NCBI RefSeq assembly: GCF_048077055.1
Contig: NZ_CP182236.1
Location: 5,394,001 to 5,458,000, forward strand
Source of the DNA: Egbenema bharatensis
GTDB lineage: Bacteria; Cyanobacteriota; Cyanobacteriia; Elainellales; Elainellaceae
DNA length: 64,000 nt
Reading direction: 5' to 3'
This document shows positions 1 to 8,500 of this stretch, piece after piece. The position numbers and the translations under genes are program-made. The notes beneath the pieces were generated by a model. It had not been told where the DNA came from and made no database searches. It saw only the letters and a list, made by a program, of their open reading frames with translations. Numbering within the stretch: the stretch's first letter is position 1; each line of letters starts with the position of its first letter.

Positions 1-714
1 ATTCGGTTGCGTTCCAATCGAGTACTGTATGGACCACCGCCTGTTTATAGCGGAACGGGTCGTCCTCGGCAGTATGGGGAGAAGTTCAAACTTAACGATG
101 CCACCACCTGGTGGTCATCTGATGCCGAACTCCAGGTAGAAGAGTCCCGGTGGGGACGATTACACGTGCGGATGTGGTCATCAATGCGACTGCGACGCGT
201 TGCCAACCAGACGATCTGGTTAATTCAACTGCAACGCCTCCATGACTCTGCCCTCCACCCCGCCAAACCTTTGTGGCTAATTTGGGTGGGACAAGCACCA
301 CCCGACTTAGAGACGGTGTGGCAACAGTATTTCCGTCGCTTTGCCATTGACCACTGGTATCGCTTCGCTAAGCAACGATTGCACTGGACGTTACCCCAGT
401 TGGCAACGCCCGAACAATCCGAACGCTGGAGCGATCTGATGCCCTTGCTCACCTGGCAGTTGTGGTTGGCTCGTTGCCACGTCCAGGACTCCCCCCTGCC
501 CTGGCAAAAGTCATCTGCTAAGCTATCTCCGGGACGAACCGCAAATGCCTTTGCCTCTGTTTTAGCGTTGATTGGCACACCTGCCCCCCCGCCCAAACCA
601 CGCGGAAAGTCACCGGGGTGGACTCCAGGGCAACCCCGTTCCCGCCGTATTCGCTATCCAACGGTCAAAAAGCGCTTCACCAGACCCAAGAAGGTGGCGA
701 ACAAGACCGCTTAA
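1..714 (+). CDS. transposase, C-terminal part (5' end outside window)
   Basis: The frame is open to the left edge, so only the C-terminal ~235 residues are seen. They resemble the C-terminal half of a widespread cyanobacterial DDE-type transposase family (I recall NF041680). Shared hallmarks are an N-terminal KLND..TWW stretch, a WYRFAKQRLHWTLP segment (probable last catalytic region), WSDLMPLLTWQLWLAR, PLPWQ, and a basic PKPRGKSPGW..RRIRYP..KKRF tail. The tail ends naturally at a TAA, so the 3' end looks intact. I could not find the right IS end in the ~150 bp that follow. The gene marks the accessory character of the first 5.5 kb. Family assignment is from memory of the sequence pattern. 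Confidence 0.75.
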   Translation: MRLRSNRVLYGPPPVYSGTGRPRQYGEKFKLNDATTWWSSDAELQVEESRWGRLHVRMWSSMRLRRVANQTIWLIQLQRLHDSALHPAKPLWLIWVGQAPPDLETVWQQYFRRFAIDHWYRFAKQRLHWTLPQLATPEQSERWSDLMPLLTWQLWLARCHVQDSPLPWQKSSAKLSPGRTANAFASVLALIGTPAPPPKPRGKSPGWTPGQPRSRRIRYPTVKKRFTRPKKVANKTA

Positions 715-862
715 CCACTAAATTTTTCCCAATCTTCAGTCTCGCTCAATCCAGATAAGGGGGTTGGGCTATTTCTGCTGTGATTAGTCTAAACTCCAGT
801 CATAAACTCACCTCACTTAAGAGTAAATTGATAATACCGTAGTACATCACATACTCCGGTAT

Positions 863-1102
863 ATGGCTATATCATACGGCAAAATAGCAGGTGACTCTCT
901 AAAAAGCTATGAAATGTCGCCTACACCCAAAGATAAGCAGGAAATTCGGGTCACGATCGATAAGGAAACCTATCGATTGTTAAAGAAACTTGCGGGCGTG
1001 AAAGAGTCAAGTATGAACAGGCTAATGAATGAAGCCTTGGACAGATTCCTGGAAAGTGATGATACAAAGGAAGTGATCCAGCGATATAACCTGGAGGATT
1101 AG
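863..1102 (+). CDS. ribbon-helix-helix (CopG/Arc-like) small protein, orphan antitoxin-like
   Basis: A 79-residue ORF whose core (IRVTIDKETYRLLKKLAG followed by a second helix with NRLMNEALDRFLES) has the beta-strand then two-helix layout of ribbon-helix-helix DNA-binding antitoxins. An in-frame ATG at 914 (MSPTPKDK) would remove 17 residues of poor character and may be the true start; neither start has a strong ribosome binding site. No toxin ORF follows on this strand: the next gene is on the opposite strand. It could be a solitary antitoxin left after toxin loss, or an independent regulator. Confidence 0.55.
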   Translation: MAISYGKIAGDSLKSYEMSPTPKDKQEIRVTIDKETYRLLKKLAGVKESSMNRLMNEALDRFLESDDTKEVIQRYNLED

Positions 1103-1152
1103 TCAAGGCAGGTATTGTAAACAATTCACTAAGGCTGCTGCACCGACTACAA

Positions 1153-1407
1153 TCAACCAATCAATCTGTCATACTCGGCGTGTGTACCAATCCAAAACCA
1201 GGAAATGCCGTTCTCTACCTCAACACCTAAAGCGCGGTAATTTAACCCTGCCCGTACTGACCAATACTTCTTACCCAATTTTTTGAAATGTAGCGATGGA
1301 TGAGATGGGTCAGACTTGAGTAGTTCATAGCATTCATCAGCAATTCGTTGCACATTTGCAGGGAGCGCATTGTAGCATTGCCAGAATCGCCGGGTCGTGT
1401 AGTGCAT
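1153..1407 (-). CDS. RelE/ParE-superfamily toxin
   Basis: An 84-residue protein typical in size for the RelE/ParE fold. Family-like features are the N-terminal helical part (RFWQCYNALPANVQRIADE), a HPSLHFKKLGKKYWSVRAG strand region with basic residues, NYRALGV, and a C-terminal WFWIGTHAEYDRLIG ending. Its start overlaps the stop of the upstream antitoxin as TAATG, the tight coupling usual for toxin-antitoxin pairs. In this superfamily the toxin acts on mRNA at the ribosome (RelE) or on gyrase (ParE); the sequence does not tell which. Confidence 0.75.
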   Translation of the reverse strand: MHYTTRRFWQCYNALPANVQRIADECYELLKSDPSHPSLHFKKLGKKYWSVRAGLNYRALGVEVENGISWFWIGTHAEYDRLIG

Positions 1408-1607
1408 TAAATCTCGCGGCAGTGCCCTGCTTCAAATTCTGCGATCGCCTCTTGTGCGAATGCTTCCAACTTACCGTCTGCAATGTCTTGTTCTAGCTGT
1501 TCATCCCAGCGTTCATAATCCAAATCAAGAAACCACTGTTTTAGCTTCTCAAATTCATTCGATGGAAGTGAGAGAATTGCTGCTTCAATTTGCTCAAGGT
1601 TTGACAT
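1407..1607 (-). CDS. antitoxin partner of RelE/ParE-like toxin
   Basis: A 66-residue acidic protein (MSNLEQIEAAILSLP start) with a helical body and acidic tail, encoded immediately upstream of the ParE/RelE-like toxin and overlapping it by one base. A longer open frame reaches to 1967, but the ATG at 1605-1607 gives the usual size and the upstream residues look non-coding. The LPSNEFEKLKQWFLDLDYERWDEQLEQDI composition is that of small cyanobacterial antitoxins I recall beside such toxins. It presumably neutralises the toxin and represses the operon. Confidence 0.65.
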   Translation of the reverse strand: MSNLEQIEAAILSLPSNEFEKLKQWFLDLDYERWDEQLEQDIADGKLEAFAQEAIAEFEAGHCREI

Positions 1608-1820
1608 CACCGTTTTACCTCTCTGCCTATTGAGAAAATTATAGCTTTGTAGGGAAAGGAAGATGCCTTTTATGTCTGGAGGAAGAATAGGGTAGAGGGG
1701 CGATCGAACATCACAGGCTGGATGAGGATGAGTCTTTATAGGAACGGGAGGAGAGGGGCGATCGGTTGGCGGATACCGTAACATAGAATCAAATAACAAC
1801 CTCTTGTGCGGAAACTGGAC

Positions 1821-2006
1821 ATGGACGCTTTGGTTCAAGAACTTGATATTAAACTGCGCCAGTGGCAACCTGACATTGCTCAACAAGTGCGGCAGTGTCT
1901 TGCGGAGATTATTGAATTGGCAGACCAGGATGCTTTGGATGTTCTTCGTTCCAGGGTGGTTGAACAAGAAGTATTGGATTTGATCGATGAACCCGAAACC
2001 TGGTGA
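1821..2006 (+). CDS. MazE/PemI-position antitoxin
   Basis: Starting from ATG 1821 (MDALVQELD) the protein has 61 residues; a GTG at 1806 would add five. It is largely helical (QELDIKLRQWQPDIAQQVRQ, LAEIIELADQDALDVLRSR) with an acidic end (EQEVLDLIDEPETW). Its 3' end overlaps the MazF-like gene by 20 bp in another frame, so the two are translationally coupled. The function is inferred from position; the helical segment is not a canonical AbrB-type MazE fold. Confidence 0.6.
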   Translation: MDALVQELDIKLRQWQPDIAQQVRQCLAEIIELADQDALDVLRSRVVEQEVLDLIDEPETW

Positions 2007-2301
2007 GGTGTGGTTGGTCGATTTGGGGCTTGCAGCTAAAACGCGCCCGATTGTTGTTATATCTCGCTATGATTCTGAGCCTCCCCGTGCTCTGGTGCTC
2101 TATGTGCCAATCACCACACAAAATCGAGGGAGTGCCTACGAAGTTGAACTGCCAAAGCTTCCCTTTTTGCGACAAGGCTCTATTGCGAATGTTCAAGATC
2201 CAGGTTCAACCAAATATAGAGGAGAGGCTTACACCCTTTCCCAAACAGTTCCATTCATGATCATGCTTTTATGGTCTATGGAAGTAATCTCTCCACCATA
2301 G
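1987..2301 (+). CDS. MazF/PemK-family endoribonuclease toxin with an abnormal C-terminus
   Basis: The first ~72 residues are clearly MazF/PemK-like: PKPGEVWLVDLG, KTRPIVVISR, LVLYVPITTQNRG, YEVELPKL and SIANVQ. The following ~30 residues do not match the usual family ending, which should have a small beta strand and a long helix. A different frame around 2215-2245 reads ERLTPFPK, which resembles the expected continuation, so a frameshift or a junction lies near 2200-2215. The last 70 bp also overlap, on the opposite strand, the 3' end of the gene at 2229-2612. The toxin may be inactive. Confidence 0.6.
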   Translation: MNPKPGEVWLVDLGLAAKTRPIVVISRYDSEPPRALVLYVPITTQNRGSAYEVELPKLPFLRQGSIANVQDPGSTKYRGEAYTLSQTVPFMIMLLWSMEVISPP

Positions 2302-2612
2302 TTAGTGCCCAATACATTGGCAGCTGCTGTAGCTAGTAGCGCATGAGGCGTTAGCCCCTTTAACCCTGCACTAAACTTTTTGACATAAAGATGTAATGTA
2401 CTTTCGTCAAGAAGCCAACTGCCTATAATATGGTCACTGCCAGTAATCATTCCCATAGTTCTAGAAAATATTCCACCTCTTGTCACAACCCAATTAAAAC
2501 CTCCATCACTTTGAATGGTCAAAGTGATCATTCCACTCCCTTCCCCAGAGGGAACCGATCCTATTCTCCAACTGCCTACAATATGTTTCCTAATTTCACT
2601 TTTTTCAGTCAT
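2229..2612 (-). CDS. hypothetical protein, small lipocalin-like beta-rich
   Basis: A 127-residue protein rich in beta-type alternation: HIVGSWRIG, GMITLTIQSDGGFNWVVTRGG, HIIGSWLLDESTLHLYV, and an ending SMIMNGTVWERV. Repeated GSW starts followed by hydrophobic/polar alternation recall lipocalin-like or small beta-barrel proteins, but I recognise no specific family. The coherent ending suggests it is real rather than the overlapping tail of the MazF-like gene. There is no signal peptide. Confidence 0.5.
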   Translation of the reverse strand: MTEKSEIRKHIVGSWRIGSVPSGEGSGMITLTIQSDGGFNWVVTRGGIFSRTMGMITGSDHIIGSWLLDESTLHLYVKKFSAGLKGLTPHALLATAAANVLGTNYGGEITSIDHKSMIMNGTVWERV

Positions 2613-2701
2613 ATTTTTGTCAGCACTTCTAAAATTAAAAACCCAATGCAGCCTACTTATCCTAGAGTGCCCAATTTTAGAAATATCCTACTGTCCTAAA
2701 C

Positions 2702-2902
2702 TTACTTTGTATCAGGGGATGCTGGCTCAAACCGGATTACCATCAGTTGTTCTGGTTGCAAACCCAGGGATTCATTGGTATGCCCACTGCGATCGCTGAA
2801 TTCTACCTCAAACGCCGCACCATCCGCCAATATCTCAACCACCGTCTCCATCTGCCCCCGCCACAAATTGTATTCAGGCAAGTCGATCGTCAAACCGTTC
2901 AT
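2702..2902 (-). CDS. DUF4926-like small protein
   Basis: A 66-residue protein matching the pattern I recall for DUF4926: a DLPEYNLWRGQMETVVEIL segment, then FEVEFSDRSG, then L.PEQLMVIRFEP. These small proteins are common in cyanobacterial toxin-antitoxin neighbourhoods, although no function is established. The first strand is short compared with usual members (which begin KLLD.VALTEDLP), so the N-terminus may be slightly truncated or start at a non-ATG codon. It lies 21 bp downstream of the vapC stop and could be cotranscribed. Confidence 0.6.
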   Translation of the reverse strand: MNGLTIDLPEYNLWRGQMETVVEILADGAAFEVEFSDRSGHTNESLGLQPEQLMVIRFEPASPDTK

Positions 2903-2923
2903 GGTCGAATTGGCTTCCTTGTC

Positions 2924-3328
2924 TCAAGATAACCAGTTTTCTAATCTCAAGTTTGATACACGCTGAAACTCACGAAAGTTGGCTGTCACTAGCGTTAGAT
3001 CGAGCGTTAAAGCGTGAGCCGCAATCAGTAAGTCATTGGGATCAATCGGTGTTCCTGCTTGTTCCAAATGAGTACGAATTTCGCCATAGCACTGATCGAT
3101 GGGTGGCTCTAAAGCTAGAACAGGCAGAACAGAAAGGATGCTTTCAAGTTGACGAACGAGGCGATCCGAACCACTCTTTATAGCACCAAATCGGAGTTCA
3201 CAGGCAACAACGATACTTGTGCAAATCTTGGGTTCACCCACAGAAGCAATACACTGAAACACTTGACCTTGAGGATGCCTGACTAAATCTGACAGAATAT
3301 TGGTATCGAGCAGGTATGCATAGTCCAT
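2924..3328 (-). CDS. vapC: VapC-type PIN-domain ribonuclease toxin
   Basis: A 134-residue PIN domain with the expected acidic metal-binding set: D in YLLDTNILSDLV near the start, E in VACELRFGA, D in IDPNDLLIAAHA, and a terminal VTANFREF segment. VapC toxins cleave structured RNAs such as tRNA or 23S rRNA. It lies 9 bp downstream of a VapB-type antitoxin on the same strand, forming a classic vapBC operon. All catalytic positions I can identify are present, so it looks intact. Confidence 0.88.
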   Translation of the reverse strand: MDYAYLLDTNILSDLVRHPQGQVFQCIASVGEPKICTSIVVACELRFGAIKSGSDRLVRQLESILSVLPVLALEPPIDQCYGEIRTHLEQAGTPIDPNDLLIAAHALTLDLTLVTANFREFQRVSNLRLENWLS

Positions 3329-3337
3329 TCGGTTCTG

Positions 3338-3577
3338 CTAAAGCATCACGTCATCGAGAGGAAGAATTCCATCATCGGTGTCAGGAAATTCATCAGTGAT
3401 ATCGGGTAGAGTGGTCAGCAAGCTCAGTAACGAGTTAGGCGGAATCGGTTCAATGATTAATCGCTGTCCTTCTTTACGCAGCACAACTTCCGTACCCACA
3501 AGGGCAAACTCTTGCGGAATGGTAAGAACCTGCTCCTCTCCATTGATCAGTAGTGAAACGTGGCGTGTTTTTTCCAT
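3338..3577 (-). CDS. vapB: VapB-type (AbrB fold) antitoxin
   Basis: A 79-residue protein with an N-terminal AbrB/SpoVT-like swapped-hairpin strand pattern (VSLLINGEEQVLTIPQEFAL..TEVVLRKEGQRLIIEPI) and an acidic C-terminus (TDEFPDTDDGILPLDD) of the kind that wraps the cognate PIN toxin. It directly precedes vapC. The upstream 100 bp, including its first codons, are duplicated at 5352-5432. It presumably binds the toxin and autoregulates the operon. Confidence 0.85.
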   Translation of the reverse strand: MEKTRHVSLLINGEEQVLTIPQEFALVGTEVVLRKEGQRLIIEPIPPNSLLSLLTTLPDITDEFPDTDDGILPLDDVML

Positions 3578-3610
3578 CAGTGATAAAGGCGGCTCAGCTT
3601 TACTGATATC

Positions 3611-3693
3611 CTAACCGATCGCCCCGCAAAAACACTTAGTTCCAGCTCCAATATTTTGACAAAAAGTAACTATTCGACTGACTGATGCGATCG
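3611..3693. repeat. TA-linked intergenic repeat, copy A
   Basis: First of three related copies (also 4497-4580 and 5275-5346). The shared core reads CTAACCGATCGCCCC, a short A-rich run, a variable CAGTTTCAGTCCC-like part and ATTTTGACAAAAAGTAAC. Each copy lies 5' of a minus-strand toxin-antitoxin operon; read on the minus strand it contains TTGTCA, a possible -35 element. Confidence 0.8.
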
Positions 3694-3729
3694 CTTAGTT
3701 GATTGTTTGAGGAGGGAGTAGCGATTGCA

Positions 3730-4188
3730 TTAGGCTGATCCTTCATTCAAAATGTGACGGGGATCGATCGTTGTAATTTCAGAAAACCGCTTGAAATCGG
3801 CAACATTAAAGGTAAGTAGATGAGGGATTTGATGAGCGATCATTGAAGCAACTAATCGCGTATCATGAGCTTGCTTTCCATTGACTTTGTATTTAACAAC
3901 TAGTTGCTCCCAGACGTTGTAGATTTCTGGATTATCTAGTTGCAACGTGAAAAGCCCTTTCAGCAGAGAGCTTTCATGGGCTGCCTCCTCGACTGTCAAT
4001 CCTAATCCATTGGCACCTGTGGGGCGGGTTGCCACTGCCCAAAACTCAATCAGGTTCTGCGGAACAATGCAAAGCAAGTGATTTTGTTGGCGAAGCGTTA
4101 TGTAAGCTTTCTGAGCCATAGGGTGCATAGAATCTTGGCGATGAACCAATCGTATCAAAACATTTGAGTCCACCAAATACCTCATCAC
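3730..4188 (-). CDS. PIN-domain (VapC-like) toxin
   Basis: A 152-residue PIN domain protein: D in RYLVDSNVLIRL, E in NLIEFWAVATRP, D in AHDTRLVASMIAH, and a LLTFNVADFKRF end motif. These are the acidic positions of the metal site. Its ATG overlaps the antitoxin stop in an ATGA tetranucleotide, so translation is coupled. It differs clearly in sequence from the vapC at 2924-3328 and belongs to a longer PIN subfamily, so the two modules are not a recent tandem duplicate. Substrate RNA is unknown. Confidence 0.85.
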   Translation of the reverse strand: MMRYLVDSNVLIRLVHRQDSMHPMAQKAYITLRQQNHLLCIVPQNLIEFWAVATRPTGANGLGLTVEEAAHESSLLKGLFTLQLDNPEIYNVWEQLVVKYKVNGKQAHDTRLVASMIAHQIPHLLTFNVADFKRFSEITTIDPRHILNEGSA

Positions 4189-4436
4189 TGCTGATCTTCC
4201 CGCTCCCGGTAGATCGTTTCACGGCTGAACGCTTCATCTGGTAAGGGTAATGCTTTGGCCAGGGAAGGGCTTCTTCCGAGTTGGTGCAGGAGCGTTTCCC
4301 ATTCGGGTTCTGCTTGGAGTGCCAAATGTTGTTCAACCAGCATTTCTAGATAGCGATCGACGGAAACTCCCTGTACTGCGGCTTGGGCAATGAGGCGAGC
4401 TTCAATCTCTGGTTTAAGGTCAAATTTGATGCTCAT
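4185..4436 (-). CDS. antitoxin of PIN toxin (ribbon-helix-helix like)
   Basis: An 83-residue protein with an N-terminal strand-helix-helix (IKFDLKPEIEARLIAQAAVQGVSVDRYLEMLVEQHL) typical of ribbon-helix-helix antitoxins, then a linker and a C-terminal segment (SRETIYREREDQQ) suited to toxin binding. Its stop overlaps the PIN toxin start (ATGA). One repeat copy (4497-4580) lies just upstream and may hold the promoter. Confidence 0.75.
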   Translation of the reverse strand: MSIKFDLKPEIEARLIAQAAVQGVSVDRYLEMLVEQHLALQAEPEWETLLHQLGRSPSLAKALPLPDEAFSRETIYREREDQQ

Positions 4437-4496
4437 GATAGTAGGTTTCTAAGTTTCTTGTGCTGTGTTTAATCGTAACAGTACTATTGTGGACAC

Positions 4497-4580
4497 CCTA
4501 ACCAATCGCCCCCAAAAAACGACCAGTTTCAGTCCCAATATTTTGACAAAAAGTAACTCTCTAGGTGGCTGAGGCGATCG
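4497..4580. repeat. TA-linked intergenic repeat, copy B
   Basis: Second copy of the ~60-80 bp repeat, from CCTAACCAATCGCCCCC through CAATATTTTGACAAAAAGTAAC to a GCGATCGC octamer. It sits between hicB and the RHH-type antitoxin. It is closer to copy C than to copy A (both have the CAGTTTCAGTCCC core and CTCTAGGT extension). Confidence 0.8.
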
Positions 4581-4666
4581 CCCCTCATTACCCTGCTCAA
4601 ACTGTAATCCCTTCAGATTGAAGCAACGTCTGCGGCATCTGAATGATGTTGCCCTGATCAGCACAA

Positions 4667-4888
4667 TTATGAAGCAACTTGAAGTGTTCTAGGTTCAGGG
4701 ATGGATTCGCCTTCTGCCTGCCAAGCTTCCAAGTACATTTCAATCACTTCTTCACCGTTATGAATCGCCTCCTCACGAGTTTTACCGTGAGTACAGGGCA
4801 TGACAACAAGCTCGGAGAATTCTGGAATAGTAACCAGGAAAAGCTGATCTGCATCAGACCACTCGATCATCATGCTATATCGATTCAT
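4667..4888 (-). CDS. hicB: HicB-type antitoxin
   Basis: A 73-residue HicB-like protein: MMIEWSDADQLFLVTIPEF with the substrate-like partial RNase H fold, followed by THGKTREEAIHNGEEVIEMYLEAW, the helix typical of the family, and a Pro/Glu tail. It overlaps the upstream hicA stop by four bases (ATGA). It has no added DNA-binding domain, so operator binding may depend on the HicA-HicB complex. It neutralises the HicA mRNA interferase. Confidence 0.85.
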   Translation of the reverse strand: MNRYSMMIEWSDADQLFLVTIPEFSELVVMPCTHGKTREEAIHNGEEVIEMYLEAWQAEGESIPEPRTLQVAS

Positions 4889-5109
4889 GAATCCTCGTCC
4901 TCCTTCAACTTTTTTAATGCAGCAAGTAAACCTTTTAGTTGCTTCTCCAGATAGAGTGGTACATCATCTCCGTCCTTGCCCGGAATGGTTAGTGTTTTTC
5001 TAAGCAGAGGATGTCGCCACCGTTCATGGCTGCCTTTGCCACGCTTGGGAAGATAAACAAACCCTTCACGGGCAATCTCAGCTTTCAACTCTCGAATTTT
5101 CCTGGGCAT
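4885..5109 (-). CDS. hicA: HicA mRNA interferase toxin
   Basis: A 74-residue double-stranded-RNA-binding-like toxin. The characteristic basic GKGSHERWRHP motif contains the catalytic His at residue 28, preceded by REGFVYLPKR and followed by LTIPGKDGDDVP and a C-terminal helix. HicA cleaves mRNA independently of the ribosome. The toxin gene precedes the antitoxin, as is usual for hicAB. No defect is visible. Confidence 0.87.
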   Translation of the reverse strand: MPRKIRELKAEIAREGFVYLPKRGKGSHERWRHPLLRKTLTIPGKDGDDVPLYLEKQLKGLLAALKKLKEDEDS

Positions 5110-5274
5110 AGATTGTATTCACCTTCCTACCCTATTGCCCCACCGCCTTATTTCTACCTGAAATATTTCTACCTTAATTGTCTTCACCATCTCCATTTCA
5201 TCATCTTCTCAGCCACACCAGCCATCTGTATCAATATCACCTACGCGGGATGTTAGCCAGGATTTTCACCGCTA

Positions 5275-5346
5275 TCCTAACCGATCGCCCCCAAAAAACG
5301 CCCAGTTTCAGTCCCGATCTTTTGACAAAAAGTAACTTCTCTAGGT
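5275..5346. repeat. TA-linked intergenic repeat, copy C
   Basis: Third copy, from CCTAACCGATCGCCCCC through CGATCTTTTGACAAAAAGTAAC to CTCTAGGT. On its right it abuts directly the vapB remnant at 5352, an arrangement different from copy A, where the repeat lies on the other side of the vapB start. Confidence 0.8.
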
Positions 5347-5351
5347 CACTT

Positions 5352-5432
5352 CCATTGGTCAGTAGTGAAACGTGGCGTGTTTTTGCCATCAGTGATAAAG
5401 GCGGGCTTTACTGATATCATAGCCCGATCGCC
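5352..5432 (-). pseudogene. vapB 5' remnant with its upstream region
   Basis: On the minus strand, the ATG at 5387-5389 begins MAKTRHVSLLTNG, nearly the same 13 residues as the vapB at 3338-3577 (MEKTRHVSLLING). The homology also covers the upstream TGATAAAG..TTTACTGATATC stretch seen at 3582-3610. It stops after ~13 codons and runs into repeat copy C, so the rest of the operon has been deleted. Confidence 0.8.
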
Positions 5433-5453
5433 CTATCCCTCCCCCAATCCATA

Positions 5454-5481
5454 CAAAAAAAGGTGGGCATCACACCCACCT
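5454..5481 (-). terminator. rho-independent terminator of chlH
   Basis: On the minus strand a perfect 7-bp stem AGGTGGG / CCCACCT with a 7-nt loop is followed by a run of seven T. It lies 36 bp past the chlH stop. Confidence 0.88.
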
Positions 5482-5517
5482 GATAAACTCGATCGCCTCT
5501 AATGACAGATCAGAGGA

Positions 5518-8500
5518 TTATTCAATTCCTTCAATTCGGTCTTCCACTTCCTGATACAGTTCGCGCAGCAATTCCAAATTGCTTTCACTGGTTTCCCAGT
5601 AACCGCGACCGTTCACTTCCAGAAGCGTTCCGACAACTTTCCGGAACGAATGCGGGTTCAGGTTCATTAACCGCTTCCGCATTTCCTCATCCTTCACGAA
5701 CGTTGTGTTCGCATCTTCGTAGATCCAGTTATCCACTGCCCCTGCCGTTGCCGACCAGCCCATCGTGTTGACCAATCGCTTCGACAGTTCCCGCACGCCT
5801 TCATACCCGTGGGACAGCATGCCCTCATACCACTTCGGATTCAGGAGTTTCGTCCGGGCATCCAGACGCACCGTTTCCGAAAGGGTACGCACCTGAGCAT
5901 TGGCAGTGGTGGTGTCGGCAATGTAAGCCGCTGGAGCTTTGCCATCTCCCCGCAAATTCGCCACCAGCTTCGTCGGGTCAGAGTCGAAGTAGTGGGACAC
6001 ATCCGTCAGGGAGATTTCCGACGAGTCGAGGTTTTGGAACGTTGCATCCACTGTCTTCAGCGAAGACTCAAACACCTCCCGCGATTGCTCCATCATGCCG
6101 GGATTATCGGAATTAAACGCAAAGGACTTCCGCGCCAGGTACATATCCTGAAGTTCCGACTCACTTTCCCAGGTACTATTCTCCACCGCCAGGTTCACGT
6201 TAGAAGAATAAGAACCCGACGCATTGGAAAAGACGCGGGTAGCTGCCTGCCGCAGATTAATGCCCATGTCCTCCGCCTGCTTAATTGCGTGCTTGCGGAC
6301 AAAGTTCATCTCGATCGGCTCTGGTGCTTCCGCCGCCATCTTAATCGCCCGATCGAGCAAGTTCATCTGATTAATGAACAGATCGCGGAACACGCCAGAA
6401 CAGTTCACCACTACGTCGATGCGAGGACGACCCAGTTCCTCTAAGGGGATGAGTTCCAGCTTATTCACCCGACCCAGGGCATCAGGCACCGGACGCACAC
6501 CCACCAGCCACATCACCTGCGCCAACGATTCCCCGTAGGTCTTGATGTTATCCGTGCCCCACAGCACAAAGGCGATCGTCTCTGGATAGTTGCCGCCATT
6601 CTCCGCCTGTTGACGGGCAATCAGGCGATCGACCACAATCTGCGCTGACTTCACCGCTGCGGTGGTGGGAATCGATTGTGGGTCAAGGGCGTGGATATTT
6701 TTACCTGTGGGCAACACATCCGGGTTCCGTACCGGATCGCCACCCGGACCCGGCAGCACATACTCACCCTCCAACGCCTTCAGCAACGCGCCCAGCTCGT
6801 TATCGGCAATAATCTGCTTCAGGCAAAATTCCAGATACTCAAACAGCGGTTTGATCGCCTCCGGGTCAACCTTGGTGTAGCCCGCTTCGTGCAGAGCCTC
6901 AATCCAGGGTTCCTTTCTGCCAATGTTGAAGAAGTTGAGCTTCGTCACCTTAGACACGCGCCCATCGGCATCGGTCTGTTCCTTCACCATTGCTGCCACT
7001 GCCGCCCGGACTGCCTGATTGATCTCATACAACAACTGCACATCGTCCAAATGACCCCGATCGCTGCTCTTGTAGATTTGATCAATATCGCGTCCCAGGC
7101 TGTTGGCAATGATCCGTTGCAGGCTGATGATCTCCTCTTCCGGGCGATCGAGTCCGGCAATATTCACCAAAGTGGCGATCGCTTCCTCGGCTGTGGGTGG
7201 CTTCCCAATCACATGCAAACCACAGGGCAACAGCCGCGACTCAATCTCCATCAGCTTGATGTAGACCTTGCCCACCAGGCTATCCCGCTCCTCTGCCGTC
7301 AACTCCGAAGCATCGGTGTCTGGCAAGGTAATATCCTTATCCAGGTTGACCATGCGGCTCTTGTCAATGATGGCATTGACGATCGGCACGCTGCGTCCGG
7401 AATCCTTCAGGGTTTGGTAGGAGCTAATTAACTCACTTAACTCCTTCAAGCCCTTATACAGTCCAGCATTTTCCGCCGGGGGAGTCAGGTAGCTAATGGT
7501 TTCGGCATAGCTGCGGCGTTTGGCGATCGTCGCTTCCGAGGGGTTATTTGCCGCGTAGTAGTAGAGGTTGGGAATCGTGCCAATCAGGCTATCCGGGTAG
7601 CACTCTCCAGACATCCCCATCTGCTTACCGGGCATAAACTCCAGGGAGCCGTGCGTCCCGAAGTGCAGGACAGCATCCGCCTGCCAGATGTGTTCCAGGT
7701 AGGTGTAGTAGGCCGCAAAGCCATGATGGGGGCTGGCGGAACGGGAGAACAGTAGCCGCATCGGGTCGCCTTCATAGCCGAAGGTGGGCTGAACCCCGAT
7801 GAAGACATTGCCAAAGTGCTTGCCAAACACCAGCAGCTTTTCGCCATCGGTATTTAAATGTCCGGGGGCTGATCCCCAGTTTTCTTCTAAACGTTTGTAG
7901 TAGGGGGTGAGTGCCTCATATTCCGGCACCGACATCCGGTAGGCAATATTCAGTTCAGGGCTGCTGTACTGCGCCTGGGCATCGTGGATCACCGCCTGCA
8001 TCAGTTCCTCCGCCGATTCGGGCAGATCCTCGACATCGTAGCCATTATTCTTCAAGGCTTTGACTGCCTCAAAGATGGAACCAAACACATCCAGGTAAGC
8101 CGCCGTTCCCACGTTCCCTTTATCCGGCGGGAAGCTGAACACGGTGATCGCCACCTTTTTGTGAACCTTAGGCTTGCGGCGCAGGTTTGCCCACTTCATC
8201 GCCCGTTGGGAAATCGCTTCGATCCGGTCTTGCAACGCGATCGCCTTCCCCGTAGCACCATCCCGACCCGACATAATAATCGGTTCGATCGCCCCATCCA
8301 GTTCCGGAATCGCAATTTGGAGAGCCACCTGAATTGGGTGCAAGCCCAGATCGCTATCCTGCCACTCTTCCGTGGTTTGGAACACCAGCGGTAACGCCAC
8401 CATGTAGGGACGATTTAGCCGCTTTAAAGCATCGATCGCCTTGGGATGATCCTGCCGAGCGGGACCGCCCACCAGGGCAAAGCCAGTCAGAGAAACCACC

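Larger units (their letters stand above)
5110..5517. other. intergenic region hicA-chlH
   Basis: No intact gene. It holds repeat copy C, a duplicated remnant of the vapB start with its upstream region, and the chlH terminator. 5178-5240 is pyrimidine-rich with no recognisable feature. Confidence 0.7.
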
